Source: UBA5543 sp964464965 (lineage in GTDB: Bacteria > Bacteroidota > Bacteroidia > Chitinophagales > Chitinophagaceae). From it: a stretch of 64,000 nt of DNA. Positions within the stretch are counted from its first letter, which is position 1. The number at the start of each line of letters is the position of its first letter. The stretch spans positions 28,273-92,272 of the forward strand of contig CAYXHM010000011.1 in the NCBI GenBank assembly GCA_964464965.1, given 5' to 3'. The notes below the pieces were generated by a model. It had not been told where the DNA came from. It did no database searches and saw nothing but the letters and a program-made list of their open reading frames with translations. Shown piece by piece: positions 8,616-17,805 of this stretch. Both the position numbers and the translations under genes were made by a program.

Positions 8616-11147
8616 ATGATTAAAACTGCTAAAGAAGCTGTGCAGAAGATAAGTATCGCAACCATTTTGCAATGGGTATCAGGTAGTTGGCTGCAACAGG
8701 CAGATGCCATACCCGTGGGCGAGTTGTGTATTGATAGCCGCAAAATAGCTCACCCTGAAACAGCGTTGTTCATAGCACTGAAAACCCGCCACCGCGACGG
8801 GCATAGCTTTATAGAACAGGCATACGAAAAAGGTGTACGGAATTTCCTGGTAAGTACCGCTGTGGATACTACTCCATTTCCGGGTGCTAATTTTATTAAG
8901 GTAAATGATACCCTGGCCGCATTGCAACAAGTGGCTATAGCGGGCAGAAAGCAATATACCCTACCTGTAATAGGTGTTACAGGCAGCAACGGGAAAACCA
9001 TTGTGAAAGAATGGCTGTACCAGTTGCTTGCCCCTGATTATAATACCATACGCAGCCCTAAGAGCTATAACTCGCAGATAGGTGTGCCCATGTCTGTATG
9101 GCTGCTGAACAAAAAACATACACTAGCCATTTTTGAGGCTGGTATATCCCAGCCCGGAGAAATGGAGAAGCTGGAGCATATTATACAACCTACCATAGGT
9201 GTGTTTACCAATATAGGCGAGGCGCACAGCGAGGGTTTTCTTAATATCAGGCAGAAGATAAAGGAGAAGCTGATGCTTTTCCGCCACAGTAAGCAACTGG
9301 TGTATTGTAAAGACCACCAGGAGCTGAACCAATGCATAGTAGAGTACGTGCGGCAGATAAAAAGCAGCCAGGAAGAAGGCCTGAAATTATTTACATGGTC
9401 GCAGAAAAAAGAGGCGGACCTGCGCGTGCGTAATATTACCAAAGAACCCGGCAAGACTGTGATAAGTGCTGAGTACCTGGAAAAGAGTATGGGAATTACC
9501 ATTCCCTTTACCGACCCCGCATCAGTAGAAAATGCTATCCACTGCTGGTGTGTTATGTTGTTGCTGAACGTGCCGCAGGATGTAATAACGGAACGTATGC
9601 TGCACCTGGCCCCTGTGAAGATGAGGCTGGAACTGAGGCATGGCATCAACGATTGTACATTTATCAATGATACTTATAATTCAGACCTTACATCGCTGCT
9701 GATAGCGCTGGAATACCTGGAACAGCAGAAGCAGCACCCGCACCACACCGTGATACTGTCTGACATGTTGCAGATAGCCCGGCCCGACATGGAACTGTAC
9801 GAGGAGGTGGCCGATATCATCAGTAAGAAACACATACAGCGCTTTATAGGCATAGGGCCATCATTATACAAGCATAAGTCTGTATTCAGAAAACATAAGA
9901 AAATACGCAGCATCTTCTTTAAAACAACCGATGAGTTTTTAAAGAACTTCCACCTGCTGACGTTCAATAACGAGGCTATATTACTGAAAGGTGCGCGTGT
10001 ATTTGCTTTTGAGCGTATAGGTACCCTGCTGGAACAAAAAGTACACCAGACGGTGATGTCTATCAACCTTTCTGCACTAACCCACAACCTGAATGTATTC
10101 AGGGCAAGGCTGCAGCCGGGTGTAAAAACCATGGCGATGGTAAAGGCTTCCTCTTATGGCAGCGGTAGTTATGAAATAGCGCACAGTTTGCAATACGCCG
10201 GTGTAGATTACCTGGCAGTGGCTTATTCTGACGAGGGCATTGCCCTGCGTAAGGGTGGTATCACTGCACCTATTATGGTGATGAGCCCGGACACGGAATC
10301 TTTTGACAGGATGATAGCCTGGAAGTTGGAGCCTGAGATATTCAACTTCCGCTCTTTACATGCCTTTATGCAGATTGCACAAACGCTGCAGATAGAAAAT
10401 TATCCCGTACATATAAAGCTGGATACAGGCATGCACAGGCTTGGCTTTGTGCAGGACGATGCAGACGAACTTGCCGCTATGCTGAAGGGTAATACTACTA
10501 TGCAGGTAGTGAGCATATTCAGCCATCTTGCCGCCAGTGACGACCCGAAGGAAGATGAGTTTACTTATCACCAGGCGCAGTTGTTCAATACAATCTGCGA
10601 TAAGATAATGGAGGTACTGCCCAACAAGCCACTCAGGCATTTGTGCAACTCATCGGCCATAGCGCGCCACCCCAAACTGCACTATGATATGGTAAGGCTG
10701 GGCATAGGCCTGTATGGTATAGATGGCAGTGGTATGCTACAGAAAGAGCTGAAACAACTGACCACACTAAAAACGGTTATTGCCCAGGTGAAAACAGTGC
10801 CCGCCAACGAGACTATAGGCTACGGCCGCACCGCAGTCGCATCGTGGGAGAGAACGATTGCCACCATCAGCATAGGGTATGCAGACGGGTACCCGCGCTC
10901 ACTGAGCAATGGTGAGAGCTATGTACTGATACATGGCAAGAAGGCAAAGATAACCGGCAGGATATGCATGGATATGTGTATGGTGGATGTAACCAGCATA
11001 CCCGAGGCTAAAGAAGGCGATGAGGTAATTGTCTTTGGTGAGGGGCTGCCCATTACGCAACTGGCTGCGTGGGCAAATACCATTCCCTACGAGCTGATGA
11101 CAGGCATATCCCAACGTGTAAAGCGTGTGTACGAGAACGAGGCGTAG
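8616..11147 (+). CDS. murF-alr: Bifunctional MurF / alanine racemase fusion
   Basis: This protein of 843 residues joins two steps of peptidoglycan precursor synthesis. Residues 1-475 form a Mur ligase (UDP-MurNAc-tripeptide:D-Ala-D-Ala ligase type) with P-loop GSNGKT at about 120-128. From about residue 481 there is an alanine racemase, whose PLP lysine is Lys510 in MAMVKASSYG; ISIGYADGYPR carries the expected catalytic Tyr region. Such fusions are a known Bacteroidota feature. ATG 8616 was chosen over the earlier TTG at 8559, which adds an unrelated hydrophobic stretch. A second, stand-alone MurF is encoded at 24093-25400, so the ligase half here may be divergent in role. It follows the DUF4340 gene after 89 bp. 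Confidence 0.93.
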   Translation: MIKTAKEAVQKISIATILQWVSGSWLQQADAIPVGELCIDSRKIAHPETALFIALKTRHRDGHSFIEQAYEKGVRNFLVSTAVDTTPFPGANFIKVNDTLAALQQVAIAGRKQYTLPVIGVTGSNGKTIVKEWLYQLLAPDYNTIRSPKSYNSQIGVPMSVWLLNKKHTLAIFEAGISQPGEMEKLEHIIQPTIGVFTNIGEAHSEGFLNIRQKIKEKLMLFRHSKQLVYCKDHQELNQCIVEYVRQIKSSQEEGLKLFTWSQKKEADLRVRNITKEPGKTVISAEYLEKSMGITIPFTDPASVENAIHCWCVMLLLNVPQDVITERMLHLAPVKMRLELRHGINDCTFINDTYNSDLTSLLIALEYLEQQKQHPHHTVILSDMLQIARPDMELYEEVADIISKKHIQRFIGIGPSLYKHKSVFRKHKKIRSIFFKTTDEFLKNFHLLTFNNEAILLKGARVFAFERIGTLLEQKVHQTVMSINLSALTHNLNVFRARLQPGVKTMAMVKASSYGSGSYEIAHSLQYAGVDYLAVAYSDEGIALRKGGITAPIMVMSPDTESFDRMIAWKLEPEIFNFRSLHAFMQIAQTLQIENYPVHIKLDTGMHRLGFVQDDADELAAMLKGNTTMQVVSIFSHLAASDDPKEDEFTYHQAQLFNTICDKIMEVLPNKPLRHLCNSSAIARHPKLHYDMVRLGIGLYGIDGSGMLQKELKQLTTLKTVIAQVKTVPANETIGYGRTAVASWERTIATISIGYADGYPRSLSNGESYVLIHGKKAKITGRICMDMCMVDVTSIPEAKEGDEVIVFGEGLPITQLAAWANTIPYELMTGISQRVKRVYENEA

Positions 11148-11193
11148 AGTATAGTTCTGCCTCATTTTAACATTTTGATGAAGATATTATCTT

Positions 11194-11201
11194 TACTTTT
11201 A
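11194..11201 (+). promoter_or_regulatory. Candidate promoter of the glutamate-synthase-like gene
   Basis: TACTTTTA matches seven of eight positions of TAnnTTTG and is preceded by TTTG at 11174-11177, with a spacer (16 bp) somewhat shorter than usual. It would place the RNA start near 11208 and give a leader of ~225 nt. Confidence 0.35.
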
Positions 11202-11222
11202 CACTAAGTGAAAAGGCAAGCA

Positions 11223-11391
11223 GCACATATCATTCAAAGTACTAACCGTTTTTCCTTAACAGAAACGGGTACTGCATTACATGTGCCTACACCGGCGCAT
11301 TTCGTCTGCTTTTGCTATAAAGTCTATTTTATTTCCAATTTCAAAGACTTCAATACTGCCACCCCGGCCTGCTAAAATATTTGGTCCGGGG
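11223..11391 (+). promoter_or_regulatory. Structured 5' leader, candidate cis-regulatory RNA
   Basis: The 286-bp gap before the glutamate-synthase-like gene has no ORF but can fold well. GCACAT (11223-11228) pairs with ATGTGC (11281-11286). Inside it AGTAC (11238-11242) pairs with GTACT (11269-11273) and CCGTTT (11246-11251) with AAACGG (11263-11268), leaving a 3-nt bulge. AAGTCT (11320-11325) pairs with AGACTT (11345-11350). CCCCGG (11362-11367) pairs with CCGGGG (11386-11391), followed by GTTGTTT. I do not recognise a known riboswitch class. The last hairpin could be a terminator or sequester the upstream part of the leader. Confidence 0.45.
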
Positions 11392-11433
11392 GTTGTTTAA
11401 GGCATCTCTTTTCTTCACTTAATTTTTACAACT

Positions 11434-13005
11434 ATGTTACGGAATCTCAAAAAGATTTCGGCAAGGGGTATAATACTTTCAGCATTGTTTGGTCTGAACG
11501 TGACTATACTACTTGCAGCAATTTTTATAGATCATATCTGGTTCTGGATACTGTCCATTACCCTTTCGCTGGCTGTTATTGCTCTTCACAACAGCAGGCA
11601 ACAGAAGCATACTATTTTAAGAAACTTCCCTTTGCTGGGGTATTTCAGGTTTGTATTCGAAGCCATCCGGCCGGAGCTAAGACAATACTTTGGTGAGTCT
11701 GATACAGATGGGCGGCCATTCAACCGCAGGCAGCGGTCTATCGTGTACCAAAGGGCAAAGAACGTAAGGCAGACTGTTGCGTTTGGTATGCAGGAAGACC
11801 CCTCAAAGCCGGGGCATGAATGGGTAGCACACACAGTATTTCCGGTACATGTAGAAAATACAGACCTGAGGGTACTGATGGGCAACTACCAGTGTACACA
11901 ACCCTATAGCGCCAGCATACTTAACATTGGCGCTATGAGTTACGGTGCACTCAGCAAAACAGCTATCAGTGCGCTGAACCTGGGGGCGGCATTAGGTGGG
12001 TTTGCCCACAACACCGGCGAGGGTGGTATCAGTGAACACCATCTTAAAGGTGGCGACCTTATCTGGCAGATAGGTACGGGCTATTTTGGCTGCAGGGATA
12101 CCGGTGGCAACTTCTCGCCCCAACTATTCAAAGAAAACTCTGCCTGCAGTGCTGTGAAGATGATAGAACTGAAGCTTTCGCAAGGGGCTAAACCTGGTCA
12201 TGGCGGTATTTTGCCTGCAGAAAAAAATACGCCTGAAATAGCTGCAATACGTAACGTTGTGCAAGGCACCACTGTTTATTCACCGCCGGGCCATTCAGCT
12301 TTTTCAAATCCTGTTGAACTGATGCAGTTCATAGGTTTCCTGCGCACCTTGTCTGGTGGAAAGCCCGTGGGATTTAAAATGTGCATCGGCGATAAACAGG
12401 AGTTTATAGATATCTGCAATGCCATAAGTGTTACCCGCATATTGCCGGATTTTATAACGATAGACGGATCTGAAGGGGGTACAGGTGCTGCACCGCTTGA
12501 GTTTACAGATAATATAGGCATGCCGCTATATGAGGCATTGTCTTTTGCAACGCAGACACTGGTGCTGTTTGGATTTAAAAAACATATTAAGCTTATAGCC
12601 GCAGGCAGAATCATCACCGCCTTCGATCTGCTGAAGGCGCTGGCCCTGGGGGCAGACAGTTGTTACAGTGCAAGGGGGATGATGTTTTCCCTTGGCTGCA
12701 TACAGGCTTTAAAATGCGATAGTGGCCATTGCCCTGTAGGTGTTGCTACGCAGACACCATCACTGTATAACGGGTTGAATGTTGCTGATAAACGTGTGCG
12801 GGTGGCCAGCTTTCATAACAATACTATAAAGGCTACGGTGGAAATGATGGAAGCATGTGGGTTCAGGCATACAGGTGATATCAACCCATCAAAGTTTTTC
12901 AGGAAGATAGACCCGCTGATAACTAAGAGTTTTCACGATATATATTTTAACCAAGTAGATGAGGGGCCCAGGGATAGCTGGCTAAAAGCCGCCGCATTGA
13001 ACTAA
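11434..13005 (+). CDS. FMN-binding glutamate synthase-like protein
   Basis: This 523-residue protein has two hydrophobic helices at about residues 12-50 and then a GltB-type TIM barrel (roughly 130-490). Recognisable pieces are NIGAMSYGALSKTA, the GAKPGHGG loop, IDGSEGGTGAAP (FMN phosphate region), and the Cys pair in CDSGHCPVGVATQ expected to bind an iron-sulfur cluster. It lacks the glutamine amidotransferase and GXGXG domains of full glutamate synthase, so it is one of the membrane-anchored GltB-domain oxidoreductases whose substrate is not settled. The call rests on the barrel motifs. The Rnk-like gene starts 12 bp downstream and is probably in the same operon. Confidence 0.87.
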   Translation: MLRNLKKISARGIILSALFGLNVTILLAAIFIDHIWFWILSITLSLAVIALHNSRQQKHTILRNFPLLGYFRFVFEAIRPELRQYFGESDTDGRPFNRRQRSIVYQRAKNVRQTVAFGMQEDPSKPGHEWVAHTVFPVHVENTDLRVLMGNYQCTQPYSASILNIGAMSYGALSKTAISALNLGAALGGFAHNTGEGGISEHHLKGGDLIWQIGTGYFGCRDTGGNFSPQLFKENSACSAVKMIELKLSQGAKPGHGGILPAEKNTPEIAAIRNVVQGTTVYSPPGHSAFSNPVELMQFIGFLRTLSGGKPVGFKMCIGDKQEFIDICNAISVTRILPDFITIDGSEGGTGAAPLEFTDNIGMPLYEALSFATQTLVLFGFKKHIKLIAAGRIITAFDLLKALALGADSCYSARGMMFSLGCIQALKCDSGHCPVGVATQTPSLYNGLNVADKRVRVASFHNNTIKATVEMMEACGFRHTGDINPSKFFRKIDPLITKSFHDIYFNQVDEGPRDSWLKAAALN

Positions 13006-13017
13006 AATTGTTTTATT

Positions 13018-13404
13018 ATGAATTATGACCAACAGAATGCTGTAGTGATTACAGAAGATGATTACAATGTACTGAGAGCTTATGTGAACAGTACCCCTGC
13101 TGCCGAGGGGGAGATGTCCCTGGCGGCGGAACTGAAGAGGGCTGTGGTGGTGAAAAACGATGCTTTGCCACCGTATACCATCAGGCTGAACTCAAAGGTG
13201 TCCGTACTGGACCTGCAAACGCAGAAGGTATTGGAGTTTACACTTGTGATGCCCGATAAGGCCGATATCACGCAGGGTAGGGTATCTATCCTTACACCTA
13301 TGGGCGCCGCGCTCATAGGTTTCCGAAAAGCCGAAGAGGTAATGTGGAAAGTCCCCGCAGGTTTGAAACGTTTCAGGATACTGGATGTATATAATAAGCC
13401 TTAA
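13018..13404 (+). CDS. Rnk/GreA-GreB C-terminal domain protein
   Basis: This 128-residue cytosolic protein matches the small GreA/GreB-like family that includes Rnk, a regulator of nucleoside diphosphate kinase in E. coli that binds RNA polymerase. The C-terminal half (VSILTPMGAALIGFRKAEEV) is the FKBP-like fold shared by GreA, GreB and Rnk. The N-terminus lacks the long GreA coiled coil with acidic tip, so RNA cleavage activity is not expected. It ends directly at a strong terminator and follows the GltB-like gene closely. Confidence 0.82.
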   Translation: MNYDQQNAVVITEDDYNVLRAYVNSTPAAEGEMSLAAELKRAVVVKNDALPPYTIRLNSKVSVLDLQTQKVLEFTLVMPDKADITQGRVSILTPMGAALIGFRKAEEVMWKVPAGLKRFRILDVYNKP

Positions 13405-13444
13405 ACAAAAGACCCTTCACGCGTTGCGGAAGGGTCTTTTGTTT
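13403..13444. terminator. Bidirectional terminator between rnk-like gene and htpG
   Basis: A perfect 16-bp stem (13403-13418 with 13429-13444) with a 10-nt loop has A-rich 5' and T-rich 3' sides, so it can end transcripts from both convergent genes. Confidence 0.95.
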
Positions 13445-13465
13445 GGCTATAACAGTATTCATTTA

Positions 13466-15349
13466 TTACATCATCTGTACGCTCCTGTTCAGGAAGTTGG
13501 TCAGGTCTTCACCCTTCAGCATGTCCTGAGACAGTAATGCAAGGTCGTATGCATGACGTGCTATGCGTATTTTCTCTTCTTCGTTTTCAGCTTTCAGTAT
13601 GCGGCTTATCAGGTTGTGGTTGCCGTTGATGCCTACCTTGTAGCTTTCGGGCATTACGCCAAACATAGCCATGCCGCCATTCATTTCCGCCATCTCTTTC
13701 ATACGGCGGCTCAGTTCGTCCATCGTCACCGTTACGGGCAGTTCATCTGCGCTTATGCCTTCTACCTGTACCTTCATATTAGGCTTGCTGATGGCCTTCT
13801 CAAATATCTCGGTTACGTTCTTAGTCTCGTCTTCCGTCAGCACATGTTCCAGAGCATCCGTCTTTTTTACCAGGTTGTCTATCACGTCAGAGTCCACACG
13901 CTTCAGTGTTACCTTTTCCAGCTTGTATTCCAGGTAGCTTACGTAATGCTTGTCTATGGGCGAATCCATCAGCAGCACGTCATAACCTCTTTTTTCAGCC
14001 GCCTGTATGTGGAAGTTTTGCTTCTCAGGGTCTGTGGTGTACAGGTACACTACTTTGTTTTCTTTGTCTTCCTGTATGGGTGCTACTTTAGCATTGTATT
14101 CTTCCAGTGTATAGTATTCACCTTTTATATTCTGCAACAGGGCAAATTCTTTTGCCTTGTCATAAAATTTTTCATCAGTCACCATGCCATACTTCACAAA
14201 CAGGCCAATGTCTGCCCATTTCTGTTGGTAGGCTTCACGGTTACTTTTAAACAACTCTGCAAGTTTATCGCCAACTTTTTTGGTGATGTATGTGTTTATC
14301 TTTTTCACATTACCATCGGCCTGCAAAAAGCTGCGCGATACGTTCAGTGGTATATCCGGCGAGTCTATTACACCGTGCAGCATCATCAGGAATTCAGGCA
14401 CTATTTCCTTCACTTCGTCGGTAATAAATACCTGGCGCGAGAACAGTTTTATCTTGTTGCGCTGCAGTTCAAAATCCTTCTTCAGCTTGGGGAAGTACAA
14501 TACACCCGTCAGGTTAAAAGGATAGTCAACATTCAGGTGTATCCAGAACAGCGGGTCTTCTGTCATTGGGTACAACTCGCGGTAAAAATTCAGGTAGTCT
14601 TCATCCTTCAGGTCCGATGGGGATTTTGTCCATATAGGCGCTGTATTGTTGATGATGTTATCTACTGTTATTTCTTTGTATTTGGTTTTACCTTCCTCAT
14701 CCACACCGTCTTCTTCCTCGCGGGTGGCAGTGCCAAACTTTACAGGCACGGACAGGAAACGGCAGTGTTTGTCCAGTATCTGCCTCAGGCGGTATTCCTC
14801 CAAAAATTCTTTTGAATCTTCGTTGATGTGCAGGATGATATCGCTGCCTATGGTAGTGCGGCTGCCTTCGCTTATTTCAAAGCTCGTGCTGCCATCGCAG
14901 GTCCACTTTGCGGGTTCAGAGCCGTCTTTGTAAGACAGTGTATCTATCTCCACTTTGTCTGCCACCATAAAGGCTGAGTAGAAACCAAGGCCGAATTTGC
15001 CTATGATTTCGTTGGCATCTTTTGCTTCTTTAAACTTCTCTACAAATTCTTCCGCACCGGAGAAAGCTACCTGGTTGATGTATTTTTTTATTTCATCGGC
15101 TGTCATACCCAGCCCATTGTCAGATATGGTGATGGTCTTCGCCTCCGCATCCAGTTTTACCTCTACCATAGGCACCGGCAGTTCGCCCTTGTATTCTCCC
15201 AGGGACGATAAGCGTTTCAGCTTCTGTATCGCATCCGTAGCGTTAGACACCAGCTCACGCAGGAAAATCTCGTTATCCGAATACAGGAATTTTTTAATGA
15301 TGGGGAATATATTTTCCGTGTGTATGGAAATAGTACCTTTTTCTTGCAT
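13466..15349 (-). CDS. htpG: Molecular chaperone HtpG (Hsp90)
   Basis: This 627-residue cytosolic ATP-dependent chaperone is of normal bacterial Hsp90 length. The GHKL ATPase domain is at the N-terminus: FLRELVSNATDAIQKL, the DNGLGMT loop and GKFGLGFYSAFMV. It is followed by the middle domain (~230-500), with SRSFLQADGNVKKI supplying the catalytic Arg loop region, and the C-terminal dimerisation domain. The start is fixed by the conserved beginning KGTISIHTENIFPI. Its upstream region carries a pair of 17-bp direct repeats that could be operator sites. It ends at a shared terminator. Confidence 0.98.
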   Translation of the reverse strand: MQEKGTISIHTENIFPIIKKFLYSDNEIFLRELVSNATDAIQKLKRLSSLGEYKGELPVPMVEVKLDAEAKTITISDNGLGMTADEIKKYINQVAFSGAEEFVEKFKEAKDANEIIGKFGLGFYSAFMVADKVEIDTLSYKDGSEPAKWTCDGSTSFEISEGSRTTIGSDIILHINEDSKEFLEEYRLRQILDKHCRFLSVPVKFGTATREEEDGVDEEGKTKYKEITVDNIINNTAPIWTKSPSDLKDEDYLNFYRELYPMTEDPLFWIHLNVDYPFNLTGVLYFPKLKKDFELQRNKIKLFSRQVFITDEVKEIVPEFLMMLHGVIDSPDIPLNVSRSFLQADGNVKKINTYITKKVGDKLAELFKSNREAYQQKWADIGLFVKYGMVTDEKFYDKAKEFALLQNIKGEYYTLEEYNAKVAPIQEDKENKVVYLYTTDPEKQNFHIQAAEKRGYDVLLMDSPIDKHYVSYLEYKLEKVTLKRVDSDVIDNLVKKTDALEHVLTEDETKNVTEIFEKAISKPNMKVQVEGISADELPVTVTMDELSRRMKEMAEMNGGMAMFGVMPESYKVGINGNHNLISRILKAENEEEKIRIARHAYDLALLSQDMLKGEDLTNFLNRSVQMM

Positions 15350-15406
15350 AGTTATCTTCTTGTTTTAGCTTACAAGACAGTATATCAATGTCTGTTCCAG
15401 TATATA

Positions 15407-15445
15407 CTATAATGTCATAATGACAGCCCTATAATGACGTAATGA
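15407..15445. promoter_or_regulatory. Paired 17-bp direct repeats between htpG and a T9SS cargo gene
   Basis: Two 17-bp units beginning CTATAATG (15407-15423 and 15429-15445) match at 15 of 17 positions and start 22 bp apart, two helical turns. The first contains the palindrome TGTCATAATGACA. The position, 58-96 bp upstream of htpG and 79-117 bp upstream of the divergent cargo gene, fits operator sites for a dimeric regulator. Confidence 0.45.
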
Positions 15446-15523
15446 AGCTTTTTACACTTTTCAGGTATATGATAATTATCTGGAATTTGCATATCTTTAT
15501 TTGGTATAAATTTCTTATTTTAT

Positions 15524-17281
15524 ATGAAACCTATAGTTAAAATCCTGATTGTGGTATTTTTTACTTTACCAACACACTCGCTACATGCAACAACGTACAT
15601 ACTCGTAGCATCTGGTAATTACTCCGCCTCATCTACATGGATGGGTGGAAATGTTCCTCCTGTCAACTTGGGAGCGGATACATTGATACTTGCCCCATCA
15701 CTGACGACATATAGCCTCGCACTCGACGTTGATTTATCGCTTTCTGCCTTGTCCAGAATAGACCTTGTGAATACACTGGTTCAGGAAAGCGGCAAACGTT
15801 ATATTTCCATGCCGGCCGGCAGCATTGTATGCTCACTCTCACGTATAGAAGTAGATAGCATGTACATAGGCAACGGTGCCTCGTTTATGTTCAGGGGCAC
15901 AATAAACGTAAATGCAATGATGCTGGACCGCGCAAATTTCAATGCTGGTCCTCATTCGGCGTTTGCGGTTAAAAAGAATCTATACATTACGGGTGGGCCT
16001 AGTTGGGTGGGCAATATATTTTATTATGCACCTCCGGTAGGTAGCTCACCTGTTAATATGAGGTTTATAAATGGTGGCGGACTTTCCGTACCTGCAGGTG
16101 TCCAGTTTGAACTTGGAGGGTACAATTTATACTACGGCTGCGATAACACTGCCACAGGACCCGATGTGTATAATGAGCAGGGTGGCAAGGGCCTGAAGCG
16201 GATTGAGGTTGATACAAAATGGCAGGTGGATGTAAAACTGAAAGCTGACGTTTTAACTGACCCGGTTCTTGTGTTAACATCGGGCGGGCTGGTAATGGAT
16301 GGCCATGATTTCAGGGGTACGCTGGAAGATAAAGGGGGCGAAGGTGTTATTGTGGCACATCCTGATTCGCACTTAACACTTAGCAGTGCTTCCACAGGCA
16401 AATGGGACACCTTGCATTTCAGGCAACCACAAAGCAAACTTTCACACTTTGCAGCTGGGCAGTTGGTGGTTAATGGGGATGTAAGCACAGACACGTTGAC
16501 ATTATTGTATTATGGTCCATTGGCAATTAAACACGGGGTTTTAAATATCACGGGGAAAGGGCCTGTGCTGGGCAGCACATATATCGTCACAGATACCGGC
16601 GGCAGGGTAACTGTCAGAGCTGATAGCGGTAAGGCTTTCATTCCTGTAGGCACATATAGAAGCTATATGCCTGCAAAAATTTCTAAAATACCCGGAAACA
16701 CCTGTACGATATATACCACATTGGGAGTGCGCTTTGGGGGGCATACCGGGCAGTTCGTAGCCTATAAAGATTATGGTCCGGAATCTACCTGGACAATTAC
16801 TAATCCATATACGAATATAGACGTAGAACTGGGATGGGATACCTCAGGTACACACCTCGCTTTCGATTATAAAAACTGCGTGCTAACGCGTTTCATCGGG
16901 CCCGAGTGGGAGAAACACGTGCCTGCGGTTCCTTCCACATCGGCAGGTAACGGTATAGCATTTGTAAAAAGGGAAAACGTTCCGGCTGGAATGTATGCCA
17001 TAGTAAATCCACACGCTTTTTATAGCCTGGACAATGTACAAGCACCGGAGTCCGCAATAAACATTTATCCCAACCCCGCATCAGGCTTTCTGCAGGTAGT
17101 ATCACAGCACAGGTCTGCAACTGCTGCAACAGTTTATGACGCAATGGGGCGCGGGGTTTTAGCTTTTCAACTGGCTGCCGGTAATAATAAGCTTGATATT
17201 ACCAGCCTGCCTGCGGGTGTTTACAGCCTTGTTGTTACAACAGAGCATACGCGCGGCAGTTACAGGTTCAGTGCCTTATAG
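15524..17281 (+). CDS. T9SS type A sorting domain protein
   Basis: This 585-residue exported protein has a signal peptide (residues 1-23, ending HSLHA). The next ~450 residues are beta-rich with repeated short hydrophobic strands, possibly a beta-helix of the kind seen in surface proteins. The last ~75 residues form the sorting domain: INIYPNPASG, YDAMGRGV and LDITSLPAGVYSLVV. The protein is therefore a likely client of the T9SS machinery encoded at 33-38 kb. No catalytic motif is visible. It converges with the PPOX-type gene, leaving 17 bp between them. Confidence 0.87.
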   Translation: MKPIVKILIVVFFTLPTHSLHATTYILVASGNYSASSTWMGGNVPPVNLGADTLILAPSLTTYSLALDVDLSLSALSRIDLVNTLVQESGKRYISMPAGSIVCSLSRIEVDSMYIGNGASFMFRGTINVNAMMLDRANFNAGPHSAFAVKKNLYITGGPSWVGNIFYYAPPVGSSPVNMRFINGGGLSVPAGVQFELGGYNLYYGCDNTATGPDVYNEQGGKGLKRIEVDTKWQVDVKLKADVLTDPVLVLTSGGLVMDGHDFRGTLEDKGGEGVIVAHPDSHLTLSSASTGKWDTLHFRQPQSKLSHFAAGQLVVNGDVSTDTLTLLYYGPLAIKHGVLNITGKGPVLGSTYIVTDTGGRVTVRADSGKAFIPVGTYRSYMPAKISKIPGNTCTIYTTLGVRFGGHTGQFVAYKDYGPESTWTITNPYTNIDVELGWDTSGTHLAFDYKNCVLTRFIGPEWEKHVPAVPSTSAGNGIAFVKRENVPAGMYAIVNPHAFYSLDNVQAPESAINIYPNPASGFLQVVSQHRSATAATVYDAMGRGVLAFQLAAGNNKLDITSLPAGVYSLVVTTEHTRGSYRFSAL

Positions 17282-17298
17282 GGCGGCCTGCCCAACCG

Positions 17299-17805
17299 TT
17301 ATACGTTGGCATTGCCCTCAACACCACCGTCAAACGATGCGCCTGTTATGGCCGATACCGTTATTTTCAGCATAGACATTATTTTACCGTCTTTAGTGTC
17401 CCAGTAGTAGGTGTCTGTAGGGCGCACGCGTATCAGTGTCAGGTTGGGGTCGTCCTTGCCTTCTTTAAACCATGCTTTCATTATACCGTTCCACAGTTCC
17501 TCCACCTTGGCATGGTCTGTATATACATCTACATGCCCGGTTACAGACAGGTATTCACTTTTGGGTACATTAGCGTATATCAGTTGCACTGTATCATCCT
17601 GCCGCAGCTCCTTGTTCTTGTTGCTTTCCCTGCCGCTGAAGAACCAGAAGTTGCCCTCTTCATCCACCTCCTGCGTGGCCATGGGCCGGGTAGGGAACGG
17701 CAGCTCGCTGCTATGCGTGCAGAACATGCATATATTCGTGTGCTCCGCTATTTCCTTTAGTTTCTTTACCGCATCCTGCCCGAACAGGTTTTTAAAATCG
17801 CCCAT
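17299..17805 (-). CDS. Pyridoxamine 5'-phosphate oxidase-like stress protein
   Basis: This 168-residue protein is of the general stress protein 26 / PPOX split-barrel type. Supporting segments are the FPTRPMATQEVDEEGNFWF strand pair, YLSVTGHVDVY and the C-terminal RVRPTDTYYWD. The family binds FMN or a related flavin. The physiological substrate is unknown, and the protein is not expected to be the PdxH enzyme. It stands alone on the minus strand. Confidence 0.85.
   Translation of the reverse strand: MGDFKNLFGQDAVKKLKEIAEHTNICMFCTHSSELPFPTRPMATQEVDEEGNFWFFSGRESNKNKELRQDDTVQLIYANVPKSEYLSVTGHVDVYTDHAKVEELWNGIMKAWFKEGKDDPNLTLIRVRPTDTYYWDTKDGKIMSMLKITVSAITGASFDGGVEGNANV

Noticed and set aside
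13553..14815. A 420-codon plus-strand frame antisense to htpG
   Set aside because: It overlaps the full-length, unmistakable HtpG coding frame, and its Phe/Tyr/Val-rich composition is typical of an antisense shadow. No family resemblance is seen.
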